From assembly GCA_000231825.2 (NCBI GenBank), contig JH720396.1, positions 1 to 64,000 on the forward strand: a stretch of 64,000 bases of DNA, read 5' to 3'. Each line of letters begins with the position of its first letter. The first letter of the stretch is position 1. Shown piece by piece: positions 26,518 through 39,322 of this stretch. The notes beneath the pieces were generated by a model, which saw only the letters and a program-made list of their open reading frames with translations, had not been told where the DNA came from and did not search any database. A program made the translations under genes and the position numbers. The stretch comes from Tetrahymena elliotti 4EA. Taxonomy: Eukaryota > Ciliophora > Oligohymenophorea > Hymenostomatida > Tetrahymenidae.

Positions 26518-27571
26518 TCAAATTTTCCAACATAGCACAAATATTCCAACTAGGAAATAAAGTGCTGTAAAAAACTTAAGATACTAGAATGAAGTATAAT
26601 TATTTACTCCTACACATTTACCTATCCAAGGACAATGATGACTATATTATTCTATGCAAATATCACAGTGCATGCAATGCAATCTTTAAGAATTCTTAAA
26701 AGCCTGACAAATACTGCACATTCTACAAATATAATTTTTTAAGTAAAACTTAATTTAATAATTAATATTGCTTAATCAAACATATTTTAATTAATATTCT
26801 AAGAAAGATGAGCTATGTATGCTTCTCAAAAATAAATGATTTACCTTGTTCTATTTTATAATTAAATTTTGATAACTTTACAGAATTATAAATTCTTAAA
26901 TGAAAATTAAAAATTTTAATATTAAATTACATAGAAGCTCTCCTGCTAGTTGCTGGATTATACTCAGGTTTATAAACAATACCTGGATTTTTAAGAAAAA
27001 CCCATAAATAAGTGAAATGTTAAAGCAAAGATACAGTTAGAAAGATAAAAAATAAAGTAAATTGATAAGATAAAATTGAAATCTCCTTTTCAGCTTATTC
27101 TTCAGAAAGAGATTCATTTGCTCCTTCCTACTATTCCATAATTAATTTAATTGCCTTTTTTCTACATTTTTTGTATATGTTGACATTCATTAAAACTGAT
27201 ATTAATATTAGAATGCTTATAGCTATACAAAAAACTTTCCCTTTTATATTTAAATTTAAATGATTAACTAATCATTTTATCTAAAATGGTTTATAATTTA
27301 TTAATATAAAACAATTCTAATCTATAAATTGCTTTAACAGTCTCAAGATAATTAACTATTTTTGCTATCTCAGTTTGCAGTATTGGAAAATAAATTCTCA
27401 ATTTATTTCTTATTTTAATTTGAAATTTTAAGCTAATTTTTAAAATACTTTACAATGCGGTCCTATTGTAAAAATGAGCTTGTTCTTCAAGAAAAATATT
27501 GGCTTATGCTAACCATAACGAAATTAAGATTTATCCTATTTTTTGTAAATAATTTCAAAATTTGCGTACAT
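26518..27571 (-). CDS. DHHC-family protein S-acyltransferase with SHHC signature
   Basis: Integral membrane palmitoyltransferase family. Exons 27454-27571, 26931-27234 and 26518-26722 sum to 209 codons. Order: short cytosolic N-terminus, IFTIGP, TM1 (ISILILISVLM), a loop with LIMEQQEGANESLSEEQ, TM2 (LFFIFLTVSLL), KNPGIVYKPEYNP, the Cys-rich zinc domain (MCSICQAF...[30 protein letters not shown]) and TM3 (FFTALYFLVGIFVLCW). All zinc-binding Cys/His appear present, but the catalytic tetrapeptide is S-H-H-C instead of D-H-H-C. The protein stops just after TM3, so TM4 and the C-terminal cytosolic tail of typical members are missing, unless an unseen intron adds a further exon. Family assignment is firm; activity is open. 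Confidence 0.88.
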
Positions 27572-28277
27572 TCTTTTAATTTAATAATTAAAAGATAATT
27601 TAATTAAAAGTACAAATCTGAAATTATTAATAAAGGAGTGTGTTAAGATTTAATACGAACAATTATTAGGTTTACGCTTATCAACACAAACCAGAATTTT
27701 TTTTGCTATTATTTAAGTTAAAATCGTGGATATTATTTCTTCTTAATTAAAAAAAGACATCGTTAAGATTAATCATATTTATCTATCTAATTAGTCAATA
27801 ATATCTAGTTTATTAGTTTTTTAGATATAATTAACAAACACCTCAATTTTTTATTTAAAAGTGGTTAAACAAATTTTATTTCAAAAAGATTAATTGATAA
27901 AATATTTTTTATGAATAATAAATAGTATCTAAACCAACAAACCAAGATAATAAATCTCTTAAAAAAAAATAAATAATAATTATTAATTTTAATATCTCTA
28001 TTTGGTTTTTTAATTTTATTTAAAATAGATAACTTTGATTTTAAGTTTCTAAATATAAAATTATTATTTATGAATTCCATGTAAAATAATAAAAAAAGAG
28101 AGTATATTAATAAATATTATTCAATCTTAAACTTAATTTATGTACATCACGTAAAATATAAAAAGAATACACATAATAAAATTGACTTAAATTAATAGTA
28201 ATATTGCTTTAATAAAATAAAATAAATAAGTATAAACTAAATATAAATAAAGGATTTAAATGGTTGATGGATAAACT
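27572..28277. other. AT-rich spacer
   Basis: No supported gene or RNA; A/T runs only. Confidence 0.5.
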
Positions 28278-30254
28278 TCAAAATTAGAGCAGTTTTTCAT
28301 AAACTCCAATTTCCATAGCTCTATTATATAAATCACCTAGTTTTTACTTAGATTTTACTAATTCATTAGAAAGCATATCCATAGTTTATGACTAATCTAG
28401 AGCCTTTTTAAGATCTGTCTACAATTTATTAATTTATTTATTTTTTGAGTCAAGCTCTTCCTATGAATTTAATTTATGTTTTTATTTTAGTTTAATAATA
28501 AACAATTATTTTCAAAATAAATTTACCATCAATTATTTTTTTTCCTGAATAAGCTTTTCATTTTGTTCACTTTTAGTTAAAGAAATTCTCAATTCATTAT
28601 TTGTAGTTTCCAATTCCTCTATTTTACTAAGCTGCTGGGTGTAAACTTCATTTACTCTAGTTCTAATAAGATCATTAGTTTCTTGTTTCATTTGCTCTAT
28701 CTATGACTATTATTTTAAAATAAGAGCAGCTTACTCTTCTACTTTTTATTTTAATTTGGGGTCCTCTTATGAGCTGGTTTTCTTAAGGACGGAAACTTAT
28801 TGCTGTAAATCTTAGATTGTTTTCATATATTCTGTTTTTTGATTCAATGATTATTGAGTTTAATCAATTTAACTCTAAAATTTTTAGATTTGTTAATTCA
28901 ATTCTTAAATTAATTGATCCTTTTTTTCTATAATTTTTTATTTTTCTTGCACTTATTTTTCATAATTTTAACATTATTTTTTAAGAACATCATCTCCATT
29001 AGATTGACTACGTAATAACTCATTTAAACTATTAATTTACTTTATACTCTCTTACTTTTCTTTAAGTAATTCATTTTTCTTTTCTTCAGATTCTGTTAAA
29101 CTTTTTTACAAAAATTCAATTTTTTTCTATGTTTAAAGCTTTTCACTTTGATATTCTTCGATCTACTTCTTCATTATTTCCAATTATTTTTATACTTTAT
29201 CTTCATCTTTATGTTGCTATCCATTAACAGGTTAGAGATTTTGATTTTCCTATTATTTTTATACTTCTTTAAGCTAACTAGAGCTTTTTTAGTTTGTTTA
29301 TTTACTGCTTTAAAATAATACAACATCACTAGTTTCCTTTAAAGGACCTTTATTAATTTAATTAATATCAAATTTTCATATATTCTATTATCCTTTTAAA
29401 ATATTTATTACTTTTCACCTCAGAGCCTTATTACAAGCCTGTTTAAGAAGGGTTTCTTGAATGCTAAATCAAACTTTACTTCTTAACATCTTCATGAGTT
29501 AAATATTCATTTTAAGCTTTACTAGCTACTGATGACATACTATCACAGAAAAAGTAAATTTTACATCTTATAAAAAATTAAATAAAAAATATACCTCATA
29601 CTATCAAACTCTACTTATCCGACTATAGATGTAGCAATATTAAAAGTAAAAATAGCATTTTTATCAGGACATTTTTCTAATTTTAGAGATTCCTATTTAT
29701 CTTAAATTAAAATAGAAAGTTATTTTACTGGAAATATTCTTATTTATTTATGATGTTAAAAATAAAAGATATTTTCATTAAAATAAAGCTGAATTCTTAC
29801 TAGTAATTTTATTGCGAGCATAATGAGCTAAATCTATTTAACATGTCCCTGCTACCTTTTATCCTTTTGGAGTAATGATTAAGATCGTAAAAGTTGCCTA
29901 TTTATTTTTAACAAAAATAAATTCAACTGAATATTAATGTTTAAAAAAAACTACCTTTTTTTCTAAAAAAGTTTTATTTTCAATATCCAGGTAAAGATTA
30001 GTTTATAAATTTATCAATTAATCCATTTTTGCTGCTCCATTTTCTAAATCAAATTACTAACTTTCTATTTTTTGTGTTCCTGTTTTATGATTTTTTTATT
30101 GTTTATTTTTTGAAATTTAGGAATGAGTAAAATCTTTACCTCTTTTTAAAGTAACTTAAATTTTGCAAGGAAAGGAAATAGCTAAAGTTATTTTTTATAA
30201 GTTAACATCATAATTAAATTTAAAAGCCTAAATGTTCTAAATATTTGTTGTCAT
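28278..30254 (-). CDS. NT-C2 domain coiled-coil protein (EEIG1/EHBP1-type N-terminus)
   Basis: Starts at ATG 30254 (MTTNIQNIQAFKFNYDVN). The first four exons spell an N-terminal C2 domain: KITLAISFPCKIQVTLKRG, then FDLENGAAKM, FLEKK, FIFVKNKQATFTILIITPKG and CQIDLAHYARNK, the last being the NT-C2 hallmark iDLa.ya. A KQLSILIQDKQESLKLEK segment and a serine/glutamine linker follow, then about 350 residues of heptad-rich Lys/Glu/Gln/Leu coiled coil. The C-terminus is GDLYNRAMEIGVYEKLLQF, with TGA 28278-28280. Established: NT-C2 domains bind membranes or partners in endocytic and cytoskeletal adaptors. Inference: a membrane-linked scaffold. Exon borders in the coiled-coil part were not all fixed. 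Confidence 0.8.
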
Positions 30255-31691
30255 TGCTAAATTTGCTTATTTTTACTTTTTAATTTTTAATTTTTGAAAT
30301 GATTATTTTTTGATATAATTAATTTTTTGATAGCAATAAACAAGTTAATTTGTTAGTAAAAAATATTGATATGATAGATTCTTAAAAATATATGTTTGAA
30401 TAAATACAAATCTTAATTTCTTCTGAAAAATTCATTCTAAACAATTAATAATTTCTATTTATATCTCATTGTTGTTAAATTTACATTTTACATAAACTTT
30501 AAAAATTAATTACATTAATATTACTAAAGTTAGCAACTATTTATTTATTCATTATCTAATAGATCTAATTGAAAATAATCCATAAAATATTCTATTTTAT
30601 AGTTTACAAAGTTTCAGTTGAAATATAAAATTCTGTTAAAATTGTAAATTAAAATGTAAAAAATTTTTCATAAAGTTTAACAGATAATATTATAATAGAT
30701 TCTCGCTCTCTTTAAACTTATTTTATGAATTTTTTATTTTGGTATAGATAATTTAAAATGTTTAGTTTATATTTAATCATAATAAAAATAATATTTGTTT
30801 ATTTATTAATGTTCATGTTTTCATATTTTTAAATAAAAAAGGTTCTTAAATTTATTACACTCGAATGTTACAAAATAGGAAAAATATTTAATAAAATACA
30901 AGAATATTATTTCTTTCAATTATTCTACTAGTATTATTGATTTTTAAGATTTTCTTACTTTTTATTTTACATTTTTAAGGAAAATTCACTACATACTTGT
31001 TTTTAATATAGATAAAATTGAGGTGTAAAATAGTCAAATAAATTTACTTCAGTATTTAGAATAGATTGTTAAAGTACTTTATTTAGCTTGACAGCTTTTT
31101 TTACTCCCAAAATATCTAATTTCAAATTATTCTTTTTATTTATTTTATATTAAATTAATAATTTATTAGTAATCACAGCCAACAATTAATTTGAATTGTC
31201 TCAATTCATCAATTCAGATACTTAATTTATTTTCTAATGCATTTTTAAAGAAAAAATTTTTGAATTTTCCTAAATTAATTAAAAATAATTATTTTTAGTT
31301 ATAACATCAAATTATTAATTCAAAAATGGTTAAGTTTCAAAAATAGTACCAATCAATACATGAATTTGTAGGAATAAAATGCATATAAAAGGGATTTAGT
31401 TAATTATGCATTATAAATTTGCTAAAACCAGTTAAAAAGATTGTTGATTCTAATTTATTTCTTCTAAGTATTTCTATCTAAATGAAAAAATGAAAATTTA
31501 TTTATTCAGATGTTTTAAGTTGGAATTAACATAATTAGTTATTTAACACAAAACATATAATAGGATAGGGTTTATTAATAATAATTGAAAATACAGCTGC
31601 TAATTAATCTTTAATAATTTATTTGCTAATTGATTATAATAATAATAATAATTTTGGATATCAAATAATAATTATAATATATAGAACTGAA
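30255..31691. other. Long AT-rich spacer
   Basis: Lies between divergent genes and should hold both promoters. Nothing specific is recognisable; short open frames are chance. Confidence 0.5.
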
Positions 31692-32750
31692 ATGAGTACA
31701 GATGATTTAAATATTTTACTTCGATCAAATGATCAGATAAATGAAATTATGAGAAACAAGAATAAGTTTATTATTACAAGACTAAATAACCAACACTTGT
31801 ATAGTATGAGAAAAAACCATTAAGAGAAAAAGAAAAAAAATTTGTCTTAAGATCAGGTATTTCAAAGTTAATAGTAGAACAATAAAATTAACAATTAAAA
31901 GAACAATTTGTTAAATACTAGGAGCGTATAAGCTTTGAAGCCACTAGAGTATGATAGAAATCTTTATAATCCTTTAAGTACTAAATAGAATAGCTTGAAA
32001 AAAGATTATGGTTAGAAATATACTTTGGAATTAGGTACTCCTTCTGCTATTTATTCAAACAATTTAACAATCTAATAAATGTTAGAAACGGCAGGGCATG
32101 ATGTCAGCACAAAAAATTAATTAGTTAAAGTAGAAAAAAATTTATCAAATGCTTTATAAAAAAGAACATTTTACAATTGTAACAGAGGGATGGGATTATT
32201 TGAACCTAAGATCAATTAATTCAATCCGAGAACTGAAATTCACAGAATTAAACTAAGGACAAATGATCCTTTAGCTCTTTTACTACACTACACAGTGAAT
32301 TAATCAATAATATCAGATAGCCATCAAAAATAGCATGTGAATAACTAACTGCAATCCAGTAATTTTTAGAAGGAACTACATTAATAACAAAAAAAGAAAT
32401 AGCTATCAGATAAAGACTCATTAAAATTTTTAGAAGGAGTACTAAGAGAGGGTTATGTTTAGGGATTGGGTAAGGCAGTATTTTAAAATGACACTATTTT
32501 AGAAGATGAATAAATTGAAAAGACTTTCTAGATTGAAAATGAAATATATAACTAATATTTAAATTAAAAGAAAGAGTAAAAGCACAATCAAAAGTAAAAT
32601 AATTCTTTATTACATATTTTTAACATTAAATCTAAAATATATTTTATCTGTAAATAGCACTCTTCAACTACCTAGGATAAATTAAAGTTAGCCTAACATA
32701 AATAGTTCCTTCAAAAAATATAAAGAAGATAGTCATTTCCTGGGGCATGA
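31692..32750 (+). CDS. 352-aa polar protein, unknown
   Basis: Intronless code-6 frame of 353 codons from ATG 31692 to TGA 32748-32750. I do not recognise it. The N-terminal part (MSTDDLNILLRSNDQINEIM) may form a helix. The middle holds YDRNLYNPLSTKQNSL, a conserved-looking RTFYNCNRGMGLFEPK and a YTVNQSIISD stretch. The C-terminal part is Gln/Lys-rich with predicted helical segments (LKFLEGVLREGYVQGLGK). No membrane segment, signal or metal motif is present. The ordered segments amid Gln-rich sequence and the frame length support a real gene. Confidence 0.72.
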
Positions 32751-34185
32751 AGATGAAAGCTTTATTTAAAAAATAAATCTACAAAAAAAACCAAACAAAA
32801 GGTCTTTTGATTAAAATGAGAAATAATGAGGATGATGGTAGTAATATATTCATCATAGTAAACACTATTTATTTATAACTATACTAATAAAAATTTTGTA
32901 AATATTATATTTATTTTATATCAATCGTTATTGTTATTATTATTATTGCTCATTCTATTACTATTTTTTTTTAAAATTAATCAATTTAGTTAAAACAAGC
33001 ATTTATCAATCAAATTTACTCAAAACTCAAATAAAAGTATCAAATACGTTTAATTTATTTCTTAGGATTTTAACAATTTGAATTCTTCAATTCAGAAAAA
33101 AAAGTAAAAATGATACTTTTAAATTAAAAAAATTTAAAATATAACACTTCACTTGATATTGAATACTTACTGTGATACTTGCAAAAAATTTTATCAATCA
33201 AGATTTTCTAATTAATTTTAAAACCAGCCATAGTTGAATAAAACCTAAATCTTCATTAAATTAAAAACTATTAATGTTTAGTAACTATTTTAATTATTAA
33301 ATTTTCTAAATCGTAATTATTTTTCTTAAACATTTTTATTTTTAAATATTTCTCATTAAAATCATTAAAATGATTTAAAAAGTAGTAAGTAAATGTTGCT
33401 TTATTTAATTAACTCGAATAAAAAATATTATTCTTAACTTGCATATCAATCAATTTTTTTATCTTATAATTATAACAATACTATTAATATTAACATTTTT
33501 AAAAATGTTTAATTTACTTTATTTCAAATAGAACTTTCGATTATTTTTGTATTAGATTTTTGCTTTTAAAAAAATAATTTCTGATATAAATAAGTACTGT
33601 AGGATAATGTTTATTTTTATTTAAAATTTTGTGTGGCTAGGAAATCATAATAAAACATTATCATTTTTTTAATAATCGCAATACAAATTAAAATTTTGTA
33701 AATGACAAATTAGTTTGTATTAATTATTTTTATTTTTTGGCATTTTTATAAGAAATAAAATAATATCTCAATTCAAATTACTCAAATTTTTGATAAAAAA
33801 GAATGTTTTTTGTTTGATTAAGTTGGTTATAATTAAAGATATTCTAACTATCAATTAAAGTAAACTAAAATTTAGATTACATTTTATTGCTAGAACAAAA
33901 AGGAATGAGGATTTTATTTGCCAAAGAAAAATATTTGTAAATAAATGATTAACCAACCAGCCAAAATATTTTTCGATGATTCTTTTAAATATATAAATTA
34001 TTAATTCCTGATAGATAAATATTTACTTGATAGAAAAATTTACTAATTAAAGGATTCTAAATTTATTATTTTTTATGAAATTGATGCATAATTAACTTTT
34101 TCTTTGAATCACAATTTTTAATATATTGAAATTTGATTAAAATAAATATTAAAGATAGACAAATATAAACCAAACATCAAAAATT
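32751..34185. other. Long AT-rich spacer
   Basis: No coding, RNA or repeat feature is supported in these 1.4 kb. Confidence 0.5.
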
Positions 34186-35620
34186 ATGTACGCAATAGCA
34201 TTTAGGCATACCTGTGAAGATGTTGGTAAAAAAATTAAGAGAACCAAAAAAAAGTATTAGTGGGATTTCGGTTTTGAAATAAAGGAAGACGATATTGAAA
34301 GACACACGGTTATTTTATATTATTCAGTTCTTTCAGGGAAGAGATAGCTAGTTTTAGATGGTTAAAAAATTTCAACAAGCTCAGGGTAATTTTTATAGTT
34401 TCGGATTAACTGAGTGATTCTAATTGGTTTTTTTTTAATAGTCAATTTGGTAAGTATGAGATGAAATTTAATTTAGATTAGCGTAGAAATATGGCTAAAG
34501 TTGAAGCACATGCTGATAAATCAAAATTATTTATTAATAATGTCGAATTTAAAGATTTATTCACCCAACGTAGCTAATAAGGTAAAAATACTATTTAATC
34601 AAAAATGTTAATCTTCAATATATTTTTATTCAAGGATAGAGTAATAAAATTTAGGACAATATATTGGATGAGTTTGATAGTGATGGCGATGATGTGAGTA
34701 ACACAGAAGATATCTAAAATCGTTAAAATTTAGAAAAAGAAAGATATAATAATGTGGTGAGTAAGATTAAAGGACCAAATCCTTAGCTTTTTGATGGGCC
34801 AATTTACAAAAAAGAGGAGTAAATGATTATTTTATTTTGATGATATTTATTTTGTCTTCTATAATATTTTTCAAATAATAGAAACAAGCAACCACCAACA
34901 AGCTAATTTAATGGTAGATTTTCATCATTTGGATTAAATGAAATTACTTCAGATACTCAACAAAAAAGTAATCAATAAAAGTAATAAAGCGAGAATAAAT
35001 AATAAACCAGAAATAGTTCTAAATAAGAAAAGGCAGAGGAAAATCCTTTTCATGGATTTAATTTTAGCTCATGGGTTCAAAATGAGTAACCATAAAAATC
35101 AGAAAGTTAATTATAAAATAACAAGCCATTTATTTAAGATAATATACATAGAAGTTAATCCTTAAGTACTTAATAACATAATTAAGTTACATAGCCAATT
35201 AAAAAGGAGGAATGTCCTTTTTTTGGGAGAAGTTCTTCTTAATTTTAGTAAATTAGTAAATAGCATTCAGCTGAATAATCTTAATCTCATCATTCAAAAG
35301 TTTTTGATGACTTTTTTAAAACTAATAGTAATACTGTTGAAGATAATAGATAAACATTTTAGTTTAATAATATAAATTCATTTAATGAAAACTTAAACAG
35401 AAATAACTCATCTGTAAATGACCCTAATTTTATTTAAATGAGTATCCAATACAATAATAATTAAACAAACTACTATAATAATAAAAATGGAAGCTTTTAT
35501 TAGTAAACTCAATCACCTTAATTCACTCTCTAATAATAAAATAATTATCAATTTGATAAATTTAATGTTTAATAAGTTTAAAATAATTAAATTAATCCAT
35601 CTCCAATAGATTTACTTTGA
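34186..35620 (+). CDS. 420-aa protein: beta-rich N-domain plus N/Q-rich tail with NPF and C-terminal DLL
   Basis: Exons 34186-34385, 34442-34581, 34635-34818 and 34882-35620 join in phase to 421 codons. Residues 1-110 form a compact domain (KKKYQWDFGFEIKEDD; HTVILYYSVLSGKRQLVLDG; KYEMKFNLDQRRN) whose strand-rich SGKR..LDG pattern recalls FAIM-type beta sandwiches; this assignment is weak. An acidic segment (NILDEFDSDGDD) and FDGPIYKK follow. The last exon is Asn/Gln/Ser-rich with NPFHGFNFSSW, FFGRSSSQF, VFDDFF, NDPNF and the C-terminus NPSPIDLL. NPF, F-rich and DLL elements are short linear motifs used by endocytic adaptors to bind EH domains, AP-2 and clathrin. An endocytic adaptor role is therefore an inference worth testing. 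A different open frame across the last exon is a shadow. Confidence 0.75.
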
Positions 35621-36426
35621 ATGATCGATCAATCTATTTTATATTTTTTTGTAAACAAATTGAATATATTAAATCTTTTTATTGTAAATAGGATTTTAAA
35701 TATAATTACTTCATAACCATGTTATTATTTTAAATTAAAAAATAAAAACTATTTTTCAAACTTTTTTCCACAAAAAATCAAAAGAATTTCAATCAATTAC
35801 AAAGATCTCAATTTATCTCCTAAAAAAATGTTAAAAATGACTCATTTCAGTATTTAAATAATAAAAATTATTTCAAACCAACACTGAATCTTCAAATCAG
35901 ATCTTATCTTTTTAATTGGAGAAAAAAATAGATTCTTAAAGACAAAAAGTTTATTATATTAAATTATTTATTTTTGAAATAAATAAAAAAAAATCAACAA
36001 TTTTGTTTATTCTTTCATTTTTCCAATAATTAGATGGAAATATAAAGAACCATTTTAAAACCTTAAGTTTTTATTTGAAGCAGTTAATGTTTTATCATCA
36101 AATAGAACTATTTTCATTTATTTATTTTGATATTAACACAACTTATAAATTTTTTTGAAATCAAAATTAAAAAGATAAGTGATACTAGAATTTTAACTAT
36201 TTAAATAATTTTTGATGAAATTAAAAATAAAACTTTACTTGCTAACAAAGTTTAACTTAAATTAGATTTTTAAGAAATTAGAAAAAAAATTTAAATTTGT
36301 AAATAATCACAAAATAAAAAAACACAAAAATATGATATTTTATTTTTTTAAAATTTCTTTAGCAGAAATACATCTTAATAAATAAAATGTAAGCAAAAAT
36401 AATTTGTTCATGATAAATCACCTATT
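35621..36426. other. AT-rich spacer between convergent genes
   Basis: No supported feature. Confidence 0.5.
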
Positions 36427-39322
36427 TCAAACAATTTAACCTTTAGAAACCTTGATTTCATTTTCAATGTATATTTTTTTAGCATAATCATCTGTAGCTG
36501 GGTTAGCTCTATCATAATCCTATTAAAATTTAATTAATAAATTGTAAAGAGTGCTAAAAATAAAAAATTAAATTTACAGATTAAAAGTTAGAGGTGTTTT
36601 CTGAATACTTTTCTTTAATAGGATCAGAAGGTCTTACATAAAATAATGCTTCATTGATAGCATTCATTGGTAAGAATATATTGAAAATACCAACAGCTAC
36701 AGCTAAAGCAGAGAAAATAGAAATGCTTGAATCTTTGTTCAAAATGTAAGAGAAGACAATGTTTGAAAGCTTTTAATTTAAATTAAATTTGTTAAAATAA
36801 AAACTAATTTGTATTATAAAGAATTACGCAGTAAATAGGCAAAATATATTCTGTCAATTCAATCATTTCAAGTGAAAGCAAGTTACTCATTGAATATCTT
36901 ATAGTTCTGTGGTTAAGAATTTTGTACTATTTAAAATTTAATTAATAAGTTGTTAGATTAATGTAATTTTATGATTGAATGAATGTTTTTACCTTTTAGA
37001 TGTAGTAAAGAAGAATGATACCAAGCATAGAGAATACGATACCAACAGGGATCAAAGGAGCATAGAAAGCTGTGAAGAGCATGGTTTTTTGTAAACCACT
37101 ATATTCAAAAGCAAGGTTATGTTCAGGTTCTTCATAAAGAGTGTTAATTTAACGTTGAGTTAAGAATTAGTATTTTGCCAAGAAGGTTCTGTTCAAAATC
37201 TTGAAAAGTCTACCACCATCAACAATTAATGAAGCACCACTGATTAAAGCGTTAGTAATAAACACATATTATTGATTGAAAATCAAACCACCTATTATTC
37301 ATTAAATTTATAAATTTAAAGCAATTAATTTTTTCTAAATATGTTATTACTTGCTGAGTAAATATTTTCTTCGGCCTTTTAACGATCACCAAAAAGATCA
37401 AACATGACCTTAATAGAGAAGGTAATGACTGCAGTATTAATGAATTAAGCAACAGCAAGCTTAACACCGAGAGAAGCAATTTCTCTTGTCTTTCTGTGAT
37501 GCTTTTCAAAGCTTAATAAAAAATTTTGAAATTGATTAAGTTAGCTATTAAAAATTGATTAAATAATTTTTTACAGTGAAAGCTTGGTTAAAAAGATTTA
37601 GAGTGCATAATTAAGAGCAGGAATTACAATTGAAATGAAAAGAGCAAATATCTTAACAGAGAGAGATACAGTTAATTCTTTAGGATGCTCTTTTTTATAA
37701 TCCTCTGCAGCACTAGCTTAAAGTCTCATTAATACAAGAATGATAAAGAAACTGATAACTAGTAAGAAGAAGGTAGCAACATCAGAAATAATATTATTAA
37801 TGAATTGTTATTTGCTGCTAACATGTAAAGTCTACCAATTAACATCAGTTGGTTCAGGAGCAGCTAAAATTTCAACTAATTCACCATTTAATTTTATTTA
37901 TTTTTTATTTGGGCAACACATGGTCAAGCAATTGGCATCTTGCTATTCAATTAACTTATCCTTGGCTTTTTTAAATTAAAAATGTTCAAATTCTAAAAAA
38001 TAGTTGTTTGTTTATTTGTTTATTAATTAATTATTCAAAAATTCTTCTAACAAAAATAAAAATTATTAATTTTCTTAGATTATTTAAAAATTCAAAAGAA
38101 ATGTAAAAAGAGGTAATATAATTACCTTGCTCAGTACTAAGAGTTACGAAGGCATGACCTGTAAAATCATTGAAATTAGTTCCGTTATAATATTCTTATT
38201 TTAACTCCATGATTTATTTTTATTATTCTTCTAATTCCTCTATGATTGATTTGAATTCTTAATCTTCCTTACTTCCTCCAGCCTTTAAATGATTTTATGC
38301 TCTTAATATAATTTGATCCTTGTCAGCCTGCATCTTTGTAATCCTCTCTAAGTTGTAGCAAACAGTTACACTCTCTACCTTGAAAGAATCTCTAAGTTTG
38401 GGATTTTCTTTAATGTAATTTTCTTCAATCTATTCAGCAAATTCTCTTTTAATAATTTCGTCTATAGCTAAATTAGATGACTCATATTTAGGGATATCCT
38501 ACACCCAAATGGTATAGTCACTAGGAGATATAAGTAAATTATCGCACTCTTCATTTAATTATCTTTGATTTACACGGAGATATTGTAAGACGAATACTAT
38601 AGTGACAACTGTAATAAAATTCATAATATCTTGAAGTTATACAAGATCTGTGTTATTTCTCTTATTAGCAAAAGAGAGGATAGTAGTCCAAGAATATTAG
38701 CAGCCATGCTCAACATCATTCTTTGCAGGGCCTTCTGGAGCACCAGGAGTAACAGGGGTAGTGGGAGGATGATAAAGTATAGTCATACAATCAGCACCCA
38801 TTAAGGCATTAGAAAAAAGATTGTAAGAACCACTAGAAACAAAGATAAGGAAGAGAATGATCAAACAGCTCTTTACAAAATCAAAATACATAGGATAACC
38901 TGAACCTAAGAAATAAAGATCAACATTTTAACAATTGAGACTCATTGGCTCTTCTCTTATATATTTTCCAGAATAGTTGTTAATTTTTTTATATTCTTCT
39001 TTAACTTCTTCTCCATTCATTTTAACATCACGAGAGAAAAATTTTATTTTCTTAGCTGTCAAACTATCCTTTTTTAATTATTTAGATTTATTAATTTTGC
39101 TTGCTAATGTATAAAGATTGTTCTCATTCCAACATTTTTATGTAAAATAGCAATTAAAGGATAATTTAAATAATTATAAATAGAAAAATAAGACAAACTT
39201 ACAGCATATTCCTAGGCTTTCTTTCTAGCATTATCAATATTTTTAGGGAACTTATCTACATTTGCTAATTTAAGATTGGTGTGATCTTCTGCTGAAAAAA
39301 ACTTATTGAACATATTGTACAT
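36427..39322 (-). CDS. OSCA/TMEM63-type (DUF221) ion channel-like membrane protein
   Basis: Family of mechanically or osmotically gated cation channels in the plasma membrane. The start is ATG 39322 (exon 1 to 39203) and the stop is TGA 36427-36429. Seen in order: a soluble N-terminus; TM with FVKSCLIILFLIFVSSGSY; an extracellular Pro-rich loop (PPTTPVTPGAPEGP); TM MNFITVVTIVFVLQYL; a long cytosolic domain starting YTIWVQDIPKYE and containing GHAFVTLSTEQ, with an inserted coiled coil (IIEELEEQQKQIMELKQE); the family signature AAPEPTDVNWQTLHV; and a series of TMs (FLLVISFFIILVLM; IFALFISIVIPALNYAL; KLAVAQFINTAVITFSIK; IFSALAVAVGIFNIFLPM). The tail is ANPATDDYAKKIYIENEI. About seven short introns; not every border was fixed. 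Confidence in the family is good. Confidence 0.82.

Noticed and set aside
34938..35165. Plus-strand frame starting MKLLQILNKK
   Set aside because: Shadow frame in the last exon of the N/Q-rich gene. The in-phase frame from the upstream exons is different and carries the NPF and DLL motifs.
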